Source: Deinococcus hopiensis KR-140 (lineage in GTDB: Bacteria; Deinococcota; Deinococci; Deinococcales; Deinococcaceae). Taken from it: 64,000 bases of DNA. The notes below the pieces were generated by a model. The model ran no database searches and was not told where the DNA came from. It was given only the letters and a program-made list of their open reading frames with translations. The stretch lies in contig CALPYF020000004.1 of the NCBI GenBank assembly GCA_943327755.2, positions 62,001 through 126,000 of the forward strand. Direction: 5' to 3'. Position numbers and translations under genes: made by a program. Shown one piece after another: positions 45,166-52,224 of the stretch (positions are counted from its first letter, which is position 1; each line of letters starts with the position of its first letter).

Positions 45166-46146
45166 ATGAGCATGCACCAACGACCCCTCGGCCGCAGCGG
45201 CCTGAACGTCACCGAGATCGGCTACGGCGCCTGGGGCATCGGCGCCGACATGTGGAAGGGCGCGCAGGACGACCACAGCCTGGACGCCCTGCGCCGCTAC
45301 GTCGAACTGGGCGGCAACTTCATCGACACCGCCATGGGCTACGGCAGCGGCCACAGCGAACGCCTCGTGGGACAGGTCGTGCGCGAGCACCCCGGCACGC
45401 TGGTCGCCACGAAGATCAGCCCGAAGAACATGGAGTGGCCCGCCGCGCCCGGCACCACCGCCGACGAGGCCTTCCCCGGGGGGTACATCACCGACATGAC
45501 CCGCGCCAGCCTGGAACGCCTGGGCCTGCCCACCATCGACGTGCAGCAGCTGCACGTCTGGAACGACGCCTGGCTGGGCCAGGGCGACTGGCAGGACGCC
45601 GTGGCCCAGCTCAAGTGCGACGGACTGATCCGCGCGTTCGGCATCAGCATCAACGACCACCAGCCGGACAACGCCGTGAAGGCCGTCGAGGCGGGCGCTG
45701 TGGACTCCGTGCAGGTCATCTACAACGTGTTCGACCAGTCACCACAGGACCGCCTGCTCGACGCCTGCCGCGAGCACGGCGTGGGCGTCATCGTGCGCGT
45801 CGCGCTCGACGAGGGGAGCCTGACCGGCACCCTGACCCGGGACTCTACCTTCCCCGAGGGCGACTGGCGCAACGGCTACTTCGGAGGCGACCGTCTCGCG
45901 CAGCTGCAACCCCGCCTGCGCGCCATCGAGCAGGACTTGGGCATCCGCACCGACCAGCTCGCCGAGACCAGCCTGCGCTTCGTGCTGTCCCACCCGGCGG
46001 TGTCCACCGTGATCGTCGGGATGCGCTCGGTCCGGAACGTGGATCGCAACGCAGCGCTGGCCGACGGGCGCGGCCTCCCGCAGGACCAGGTGGAGCAGCT
46101 GTACGCGCACCGCTGGGACCGCAACTGGTACCAGAGCGCCGAGTAA
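45166..46146 (+). CDS. Aldo/keto reductase
   Basis: This 326-aa NADPH-linked (beta/alpha)8 oxidoreductase starts LGRSGLNVTEIGYGAWGIG and has the catalytic tetrad Asp54/Tyr59 in IDTAMGYG, Lys83 in ATKIS and His in QQLHVWN. The last part SVRNVDRNAALADG matches the cofactor-binding end. TACAGT lies six bases before the ATG. It is divergent from the MFS gene, with a terminator hairpin after the stop. Confidence 0.93.
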   Translation: MSMHQRPLGRSGLNVTEIGYGAWGIGADMWKGAQDDHSLDALRRYVELGGNFIDTAMGYGSGHSERLVGQVVREHPGTLVATKISPKNMEWPAAPGTTADEAFPGGYITDMTRASLERLGLPTIDVQQLHVWNDAWLGQGDWQDAVAQLKCDGLIRAFGISINDHQPDNAVKAVEAGAVDSVQVIYNVFDQSPQDRLLDACREHGVGVIVRVALDEGSLTGTLTRDSTFPEGDWRNGYFGGDRLAQLQPRLRAIEQDLGIRTDQLAETSLRFVLSHPAVSTVIVGMRSVRNVDRNAALADGRGLPQDQVEQLYAHRWDRNWYQSAE

Positions 46147-46155
46147 ACCACACGG

Positions 46156-46188
46156 AAGGGGCCGCCGATGCATACTTGGCGGCCCCTT
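46156..46188. terminator. Bidirectional terminator between aldo/keto reductase and response regulator
   Basis: AAGGGGCCGCC (46156-46166) pairs with GGCGGCCCCTT (46178-46188). Confidence 0.75.
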
Positions 46189-46201
46189 CTGCCGGGTGCG
46201 G

Positions 46202-46642
46202 TCAGCCAGCCCGTGGCGGCAGGCGCACGATGGTGAGCATGTAGCGGCCCAGCGCCTGGATCGCGTCGTAGAACTTGCTGAACTCGACGGGCTTCACCAC
46301 GTAGCTCGCCGCGTACGCCTGATAGGACCGCAGGATGTCCTCCTCGGCGTGGCTGGTGGTGAGCATGATCACCGGAATGGTCATCAGCTGCGGGTCCTGC
46401 TTGATCTCCCGCAGCACCTCCAGGCCGTTCATGCGCGGCATGTTGATGTCCAGCAGGATCACGTCCGGGCGGGGGCAATCGGGATCACGCAGGAAACTCA
46501 GGGCTTCGACCCCGTCACGGGAAACATGCAGGTGCGTGTGGATGCCCGCCTCCTGAAAGGCTTCCTGGGTCAGGATGATGTCGGCCTCACTGTCCTCGAC
46601 GAGCAGCAGGTGAATGGGAACGGGCGAATGGGTCTGGGTCAT
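46202..46642 (-). CDS. Response regulator of the Rcp1/CheY-like type
   Basis: This 146-aa receiver resembles those paired with bacteriophytochromes: LLVEDSEADIILTQEAF, phosphoacceptor Asp65 in VILLDINMPRMNG, and YVVKPVEF. GGAGG lies 7 bases before ATG 46642. The long open frame back to 47671 is antisense coding. A leaderless ORF (46587-46697) overlaps this start in another frame. No phytochrome gene is in the window. Confidence 0.9.
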   Translation of the reverse strand: MTQTHSPVPIHLLLVEDSEADIILTQEAFQEAGIHTHLHVSRDGVEALSFLRDPDCPRPDVILLDINMPRMNGLEVLREIKQDPQLMTIPVIMLTTSHAEEDILRSYQAYAASYVVKPVEFSKFYDAIQALGRYMLTIVRLPPRAG

Positions 46643-46697
46643 GACGGTGCCTCCGGCCCACGCGGGGCCACTGACGATCATTCTGTCGGGCCCGCAT
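46587..46697 (-). CDS. Leaderless 36-aa ORF overlapping the response-regulator start
   Basis: TATGAT (46704-46709, minus) lies exactly 6 bases before this ATG. The frame begins MRARQNDRQWPRVGRR, is strongly basic, and runs 56 bases into the response-regulator gene. Whether it is translated is unknown; its promoter position argues for initiation here. Confidence 0.35.
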   Translation of the reverse strand: MRARQNDRQWPRVGRRHRHDPDPFARSHSPAARRGQ

Positions 46698-46827
46698 GAC
46701 CGAATCATACCGCGCGCGTTTACAGCGCCCGCACGCATCCTTATGGCTCCCTTGACGTTGCCGGGCCGGCGCCCGGCCAGGGCCGCGAGCCCCCACACCG
46801 GCCCACCTGCTCTGTACTCTGACGGGC

Positions 46828-47253
46828 ATGAACGTTCTGCACTACGCCCTGGCGGGCGGCGCGGCCTTCCGTACGCCCGGCGACCTGTTGCGCGGCCTGA
46901 CGCTGGACGAGGCCGCTGGCACCGTCCCCGGGCTGCCGTATACGCTCGGGGCGCTTCTCGCGCATCTTCAGGTGACGCAGCGCACCAGCCTGGATCTGGC
47001 CACCGGGCGCACCGACCGCTGGCCCGACGGGCTGGACGTCTGGCCCGGTGCGCCGGCCAGCGGGGCAGAGTTGAACGCCCTGCTGGGCGACCTCCAGGCC
47101 GGGCTGGCCGAGGCTCAGGCCCTGGCCGCCGACCCCAGCAGCCGCGCGCGGGACGTCCTGACCGATCTGGCGGCGCATAGCGCGTACCACTGGGGGCAGG
47201 TGGCGCTGATCCGCCGCCTGCACGGCACGCTGCCCGAACCGGAGGGCGCGTGA
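46828..47253 (+). CDS. DinB-like four-helix metal-binding protein
   Basis: This 141-aa helical protein has the DinB histidines: LLAHLQVTQ and AHSAYHWGQVALIRR (HxxxH). DinB-like proteins often act in thiol transfer (bacillithiol or mycothiol S-transferases) or are stress-induced. With bshC present at 55.8 kb, a bacillithiol-linked role is possible but inferred. TACTCT lies 7 bases before the ATG. A 4-bp overlap with the next gene. Confidence 0.8.
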   Translation: MNVLHYALAGGAAFRTPGDLLRGLTLDEAAGTVPGLPYTLGALLAHLQVTQRTSLDLATGRTDRWPDGLDVWPGAPASGAELNALLGDLQAGLAEAQALAADPSSRARDVLTDLAAHSAYHWGQVALIRRLHGTLPEPEGA

Positions 47254-47804
47254 CGGTCCTCGTCGGTTCGCTGAACCCGGGCAAGGTGCAGCCCGTCCGG
47301 GACGTTTTTGCCGTCCTGTTCCCGGAGCTGGCGGTCAGCGGCGCAGCGGTCCCCAGCGGCGTGCGCGACCAGCCGGTCGGGGTGGGGGAGACCCGCCGGG
47401 GCGCCGTGAACCGTGCCCGGCGGGCCGCCCGGCTGCCCGGCGCGACCTGGGGCGTGGGCCTGGAAGGTGGGGTGCGGGTCGAGCAGGGGCGTGGCTGGCT
47501 GTTCGGGGTGGTGGCCGCCGTGCGCGCCGGGGATGGCCTGCTCCTGACCGCCCGCACCGCCGAACTGCCCGTTCCGGAGGCCGCCCTGCCACGCGTCCTG
47601 GCCGGTGAGGAACTGGGCGGCGTGATGGACGAACTGCTGGGCACCCACGATCTGAAACGCGGCGCGGGCACGGTGGGCGCCCTGACCGGTGGGCTCGTGA
47701 CCCGCCCGGCGGTGTGGGCACAGGCGCTCGCGCTGGCCCTGGCGCCCGCCCTGCACCCCGGGTTCTACCCGTCCGTCCATACGGCGCGGACGAACGTGCG
47801 TTAG
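47250..47804 (+). CDS. DUF84 / YjjX-type inosine-xanthosine triphosphatase
   Basis: This 184-aa protein is predicted to clear non-canonical purine NTPs. VGSLNPGKVQPVRDVF (substrate loop), VGVGETRRGAVNRAR and GLEGGV with an acidic Glu are the family marks. GTG start overlaps the DinB-like stop (GTGA). Housecleaning enzymes fit the stress-resistant context. Confidence 0.85.
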   Translation: MTVLVGSLNPGKVQPVRDVFAVLFPELAVSGAAVPSGVRDQPVGVGETRRGAVNRARRAARLPGATWGVGLEGGVRVEQGRGWLFGVVAAVRAGDGLLLTARTAELPVPEAALPRVLAGEELGGVMDELLGTHDLKRGAGTVGALTGGLVTRPAVWAQALALALAPALHPGFYPSVHTARTNVR

Positions 47805-47828
47805 GCGCCGTCTGGTAGGCTCGGGCGC

Positions 47829-48680
47829 GTGAGCACCTGGATCCAGTCCCGTCAGATCGGCCCCGCCACCGTCCACTCCCTGACCGACGGCCAGTTCCGC
47901 CTCGACGGCGGGGCGATGTTCGGCAGCGTTCCCCGCGTCCTGTGGGAACGCGCCACGACCCCCGACGAGCTAAACCGCATCCGGCTGCGCATCAACCCCC
48001 TGCTGATCCAGCTGGGCGGCGAGAACATCCTCGTCGAGACCGGCATGTGGGACCAGGGCGGCGAGAAATTCGAGGCCATGTACGCACTCGACCGCGACGA
48101 GACCGTCTTCCGGGGCCTGGACGCCCTGGGCCTGAGCCCCGACGACATCCACCTCGTGATCAACACACACCTGCACTTCGACCACGCCGGACGGAACGTC
48201 ACCACCCTGGGCGACCCCACCTTCCCGAACGCCCGCTACGTCGTGCAGAAACAGGAACTCCACGACGCCCGCCACACCCACGAACGCAGCCGCGCCAGCT
48301 ACCTCCCCGCCTACATCGACCCCATCGAGCACGCGGGCCTGTTTGAGATCGTGGACGGCGAACACGAGCTGCGCCCCGGCCTGAGCGTCCTGCCACTCCC
48401 TGGCCACAACCTCGGCCAGCAGGGCGTCGTGCTGCGTCAGGACGGGCAGACCCTGGTGTACGTCGCCGACCTGATCCCCACCCTGGCCCACGCGCCTACC
48501 GCGTACATCATGGGCTACGACCTGTACCCCGTCACCACCCTGGAGACCCGCAAACGGTACTTGGGCCAGTGGTTCGAGGAAGGGGCAATCATCTGCACGC
48601 CGCACGACCCGGACACCGCCTTCTCGCAGCTGCACCCCAACCTGAAGGGCGGCTTCACCCTGAGCCCCGCGCAGGACTGA
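47829..48680 (+). CDS. Metallo-beta-lactamase-fold hydrolase
   Basis: This 283-aa protein has the zinc motif THLHFDHAG (HxHxDH, about residue 116), PGHNLGQQG with His, and YVADLIPT with the bridging Asp. The layout resembles AHL-lactonase/quinol-type MBL proteins; substrate uncertain. TAGGCT lies 7 bases before GTG 47829 (leaderless). Confidence 0.88.
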   Translation: MSTWIQSRQIGPATVHSLTDGQFRLDGGAMFGSVPRVLWERATTPDELNRIRLRINPLLIQLGGENILVETGMWDQGGEKFEAMYALDRDETVFRGLDALGLSPDDIHLVINTHLHFDHAGRNVTTLGDPTFPNARYVVQKQELHDARHTHERSRASYLPAYIDPIEHAGLFEIVDGEHELRPGLSVLPLPGHNLGQQGVVLRQDGQTLVYVADLIPTLAHAPTAYIMGYDLYPVTTLETRKRYLGQWFEEGAIICTPHDPDTAFSQLHPNLKGGFTLSPAQD

Positions 48681-48823
48681 GCCAGCACGCCCCGGCCTCT
48701 CCTCCGGGCTGGCGGGCACCCCCACTGGCGCCAGCGGAACACAGCCTGACCGGGGCCCGGCGTCCGCCTGCGCCAGGGTCCGGAGGCGCACGCGTCCCGG
48801 GCGCGCTACGCTGACGGGCGTTC

Positions 48824-49375
48824 ATGCGTCCCCTGCTGCCCCTGCTGCTCACTGCCCTGACCGTCCTGCCCGCCGCCCCGGCCGCCAGCGTGGATCCCAA
48901 CTACTACCCGCACCGCCCCGGCACCCGCTGGACGTACGCCAACGGCGAGACGCAGGTCGTCGGCGCGTCCCTCGCGTACCGGGGCGTGACCGTCACGCCC
49001 GTCAGTCACCAGTTCGCGGGCACCACCTACAGTCAGGACCTGCTGGAATACCGCGCCGACGGCAGCGTCTGGCTGCGCGGCGTGAACAGCGGCGGTCGCC
49101 TGAACTGGTACGCCGCGCCGCTCCTCGTGTACCCCGCCGGGCCACTCAAACCCGGTCAGAGCTGGACGGCCCAGGGAGCGGGCCTGCGCATGACCGTCAC
49201 CGTCACCGGCACGGCGCCCCTGAAACTCCCAGCCGGGAACTTCAACGCCCTGATCCTGCGCAGCGACACCACCACGGGCGGCAGCACCAGCGTGCAGCTG
49301 CGGTACTTCGTCCCGGCCCTGGGCGTCGTGCGCTACCAGACGGCCGACGGCAGCGTCATCGACCTGCACCGCTGA
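48824..49375 (+). CDS. Hypothetical secreted protein
   Basis: This 183-aa protein has signal peptide LLPLLLTALTVLPAAPAAS (cleavage about 22). The mature part is beta-rich: NYYPHRPGTRWTYANGE, QDLLEYRADGSVWLRG, LKPGQSWTAQ and LRYFVPALGVVRYQT, like small lipoprotein-type beta-sandwich proteins. No lipobox Cys. TACGCT lies 11 bases before the ATG. Function unknown. Confidence 0.7.
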   Translation: MRPLLPLLLTALTVLPAAPAASVDPNYYPHRPGTRWTYANGETQVVGASLAYRGVTVTPVSHQFAGTTYSQDLLEYRADGSVWLRGVNSGGRLNWYAAPLLVYPAGPLKPGQSWTAQGAGLRMTVTVTGTAPLKLPAGNFNALILRSDTTTGGSTSVQLRYFVPALGVVRYQTADGSVIDLHR

Positions 49376-49399
49376 GTGCCTGAGCGTGCGCCCTGAGTG

Positions 49400-50044
49400 C
49401 TACTCCCTGCGGCGGCGGGCGCGGTAGGTCAGCAGCGACGCGTACATCTTCGTGCGGGCCTTCGCGCCGCCCCAGAAGCCCCGTTTCTTCTCCTTGACCA
49501 CCTGCGCGACGTTCGGCAGGTCCACGTACGCCCAGCGGGCACCGGTCGCCTTCAGGTGCCGCGTGATCGCCGGTTCGGGCCAGCGTTCCGCCGCCAGATC
49601 CGGCACGGCCAGCAGCCACGCGCGGCGACAGGCCCGCTGCCCACTCAGGTGCGGCGTGAGCTTGTTCCCCCAGTCGGTCACGAAGCCGCCGCCCTCGAAC
49701 ACGCCGATGCTCATATCCAGTTCGTCCCGCTGCACCGGGCCGCACAGCAGCCGCAGGTGCTCGGCGCTCAGGCCGGTCAGGTCCGCGTCGAGCAGCACCA
49801 CCACCTCCGCCTGCGTCGCCTGGAGGCCCGCGTGCAGCGCGCCGCCCTTCCCGACGTTCTGCGGCAACTCCACGACGAGCGCGCCGGCCTCGCGCGCCAC
49901 CCGCGCCGTGGCGTCCACGCTGCCGTCAGAGGCGACCACCACCTCGGACGTGAAGGTGCGGGCCACCCGCACGACCTCGGCCACGGTGCCCTCCTCATTG
50001 AACGCCGCAATCACAACCGCAGGAGAAGACGCACTGACCGACAT
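49400..50044 (-). CDS. Glycosyltransferase family 2 (soluble)
   Basis: This 214-aa protein is a compact GT2 domain: VVIAAFNEEGTVAEVV, VVASDGSVDATA, VVLLDADLTGLSAEH (DxD). It lacks membrane helices. TAGCAT (50052-50057, minus) lies 7 bases before ATG 50044, which rules out longer starts. The acceptor is unknown; it could act in glycolipid or polysaccharide synthesis. Confidence 0.85.
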   Translation of the reverse strand: MSVSASSPAVVIAAFNEEGTVAEVVRVARTFTSEVVVASDGSVDATARVAREAGALVVELPQNVGKGGALHAGLQATQAEVVVLLDADLTGLSAEHLRLLCGPVQRDELDMSIGVFEGGGFVTDWGNKLTPHLSGQRACRRAWLLAVPDLAAERWPEPAITRHLKATGARWAYVDLPNVAQVVKEKKRGFWGGAKARTKMYASLLTYRARRRRE

Positions 50045-50051
50045 GCCGCCC

Positions 50052-50057
50052 ATGCTA
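50052..50057 (-). promoter_or_regulatory. Leaderless-type -10 box of the GT2 gene
   Basis: TAGCAT on the minus strand, 7 nt before the ATG. Confidence 0.55.
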
Positions 50058-50215
50058 CCTGCCCGCCGTGTCCCTGACCACACTGCCACGCTCCGGAGAG
50101 GCCACACGGCCCATCCCACCGGTCGCGAGGCCGGGCTTCAGGGCGTCTCCAGGTTGCTGCGGTCTTCGGGGGGGGTGAAGGCAACCCATTTCCTCCGCGA
50201 GCCCCGGCGCGCCTG

Positions 50216-52018
50216 TCAGTTCGTCAGGCGGATCGCCTCGGTCGGCAGCTCTGCGGTCTCCAGGGTCGCCACCGGCAGGTCAGCCGCGAGGGCCGCGCCC
50301 AGCCAGGAACCATGCCGCACCAGCAGCAGATTCCCGACCGGCAGGCGCGCCACCAGCAGGTCATGCAGCACCATCGGCGCCAGCCCCGGCATCATGACGA
50401 CCAGTTCGCCCTTGTAGTCCCAGCGGATCGTCACGCCCCGCCCACCCACCTGCAGGGACAGCGGCTCGTCCTGCAGGATCACACTGGTGAACTGGCCCCC
50501 GGCCGTCAGGTCCAGCGTCGTGAGCGCCTGACCGGCCGGCAGCGTCTCCGGGTCGTGCAGGGCGATGTGCAGCGCGGCGTGCAGCCGGTCAGCCATCACG
50601 CGGTGCAACCCGAGCTGCTGGGCCGCGTGACGGAACGCCTGCGCGGCCTCCTGCGCGTCCAGGCGGGCGAGGCGCACCACCAGCGTATCCACTCCCTTGC
50701 GCGCGAACGCCAGCAGGACGTCCGGAGTGGCGTCAAGGTACTTGCGCGCGCTGTCCGGCGTGAGTTTCTCCAGTTGCAGCGCGCCGCCCCGCATGACCTG
50801 CGCTGCGGCGCGGGCCAGCCGCAGGAACGCGAACGATTCGGCCGGATCGAGCAGCAGCGCCGTCGCCCGCGCCGTGGACGCCCGTCGACCCAGCTCCAGC
50901 GCCGTATGACTCTCGACCACCAGCGTCATGTACGCCCCGCTGACCAGCACACGGAACTGCTGATCGGGCAGCTTGACCAGCTGCGCCCGCTCGTGCGGCG
51001 CTGTGCCGGGCCGCAGCAGCGTCAGCTGCGACCCGATCTGCACCTGCCAGTTCGGCCCGATGGGCTGCCACTCGATGTTCAGCCCCCGCCAGCGCGCCCC
51101 GCCCCCACCCCGCAGGTACACCGTCAGGCGCTCGGCGCCGTCGTCCGGGACACGCATGGCGCTGCCCGGGTGCTGCGCGAACAGGATGCTGCCCTGCGGC
51201 GCGCCGTTCAGGCTGGGCTGCGGCAGGGCGTCCAGGATGGGTTCCAGCAGCTGTCCCACGTGCCGCGCCGCCTCGCGGATCGCGGGCCGCTCCCGTGGGT
51301 CACGCGGCAGTGGATGCTCGGCCCGCAGCGCCCGCACCAGCGACTCGCGCGCCTCATGGGAGAGGGGTTCACGCTGCGCCGCCGCGATCCGCGCCGCCAG
51401 CACGTCCTCGTCCGGGTGGCGCGGGAACGGCTCGGCATGCACGGCCGACAGGGCCGAGCGCACCCTGCTGCGGCCGTCCTCGGACAGCAGCAGCAGGGAC
51501 AGGGCGGTGGCCAGTCGCCCCGTGACCTCCGGATCGTGCAGGTCCATCAGGGCGTCGTGCGCAGGCGGTACGGCCAGCGGCTGCGTGCCGGGCCGTGAAA
51601 GCCGCTCGGCGTTCTCGATCACGGTGTACAGGACCCGCAGGTGCGCGAATTCCGGTTCCCGCTGCCAGCGCTGCGTCAAGTCGCGCGCCTGTGCCGCCGC
51701 CCGCTGGTGCCACAGCAGCAGCTGCAGTTCCTCCCAGGCGCGCGACTCGTCGGAATCCGCCGTGGGCGGCGCCGTCCAGGTGCTCTCCCCGGTGTGCCCG
51801 GACCGCGCCCGCACGGGCTGCAGCGGATTGCCCTGGTGCAGCCGGTACTGGCGGTCGGTTTCCATCAGGCGCCGCAGCAGCGCCGGTTCCAGCGCCAGAC
51901 CCAGCAGTTCGTCGCGCAGCTGGGCCAGGCCGCGCCGGCCACCGCGCGGCACGCGGCCCTCGACCAGATCCTGCACCTTGTACTCGTACAGCTCCACGAG
52001 TTCAAGCCAGAATTCCAC
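50216..52018 (-). CDS. Hypothetical protein of 600 aa, divergent from the Ser/Thr kinase
   Basis: The protein is soluble, with no signal peptide or clear membrane helix. The N-terminal half is helical and Arg/Glu-rich (EELQLLLWHQRAAAQARDLTQRW). From about residue 300 a beta-rich region (LTVYLRGGGGARWRGLNIEW) is followed by a further alpha/beta domain. I recognise no family. GTG 52018 has GGAGG 7 bases upstream. A leaderless 15-codon ORF overlaps this start. Placement back-to-back with a kinase suggests a partner or substrate, as inference. Confidence 0.7.
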   Translation of the reverse strand: MEFWLELVELYEYKVQDLVEGRVPRGGRRGLAQLRDELLGLALEPALLRRLMETDRQYRLHQGNPLQPVRARSGHTGESTWTAPPTADSDESRAWEELQLLLWHQRAAAQARDLTQRWQREPEFAHLRVLYTVIENAERLSRPGTQPLAVPPAHDALMDLHDPEVTGRLATALSLLLLSEDGRSRVRSALSAVHAEPFPRHPDEDVLAARIAAAQREPLSHEARESLVRALRAEHPLPRDPRERPAIREAARHVGQLLEPILDALPQPSLNGAPQGSILFAQHPGSAMRVPDDGAERLTVYLRGGGGARWRGLNIEWQPIGPNWQVQIGSQLTLLRPGTAPHERAQLVKLPDQQFRVLVSGAYMTLVVESHTALELGRRASTARATALLLDPAESFAFLRLARAAAQVMRGGALQLEKLTPDSARKYLDATPDVLLAFARKGVDTLVVRLARLDAQEAAQAFRHAAQQLGLHRVMADRLHAALHIALHDPETLPAGQALTTLDLTAGGQFTSVILQDEPLSLQVGGRGVTIRWDYKGELVVMMPGLAPMVLHDLLVARLPVGNLLLVRHGSWLGAALAADLPVATLETAELPTEAIRLTN

Positions 52019-52049
52019 GGAAGTCCTCCAGTCGCAGTGGGGCGGGCAT
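52002..52049 (-). CDS. Leaderless 15-aa mini-ORF overlapping the start of the 600-aa gene
   Basis: Peptide MPAPLRLEDFRGILA. CATACT (52057-52062, minus) lies 7 bases before the ATG. The TGA falls 14 bases inside the downstream gene, whose own SD (GGAGG) is within the mini-ORF. Reinitiation or SD unmasking by the translating ribosome is plausible. Confidence 0.45.
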   Translation of the reverse strand: MPAPLRLEDFRGILA

Positions 52050-52159
52050 CGAGTCCAGTATGCCCCGCCGGGCCCCTCCCGGTCACGGCTGCCCACGCCC
52101 AGGGGCGTCCGGCCGGGACCAGAGCGGCACCCTGTAAGGCCCGTGACAGCCCGGACCTG

Positions 52160-52165
52160 TATAAC
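52160..52165 (+). promoter_or_regulatory. -10 box (TATAAC) of the kinase mini-ORF transcript
   Basis: TATAAC lies 8 bases before the mini-ORF ATG at 52174. Confidence 0.55.
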
Positions 52166-52173
52166 AAGACGTA

Positions 52174-52224
52174 ATGACGCGCCTTGCCTTCCTGTTCCTG
52201 CACGCTGGCCGGAGTCGCGCGTGA
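52174..52224 (+). CDS. Leaderless 16-aa mini-ORF coupled to the Ser/Thr kinase
   Basis: Peptide MTRLAFLFLHAGRSRA. The TGA overlaps the GTG start of the kinase (GTGA). The kinase SD (GGAG, 52211-52214) lies inside the mini-ORF. Promoter spacing makes this ATG the 5' end of the mRNA. Confidence 0.5.
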   Translation: MTRLAFLFLHAGRSRA

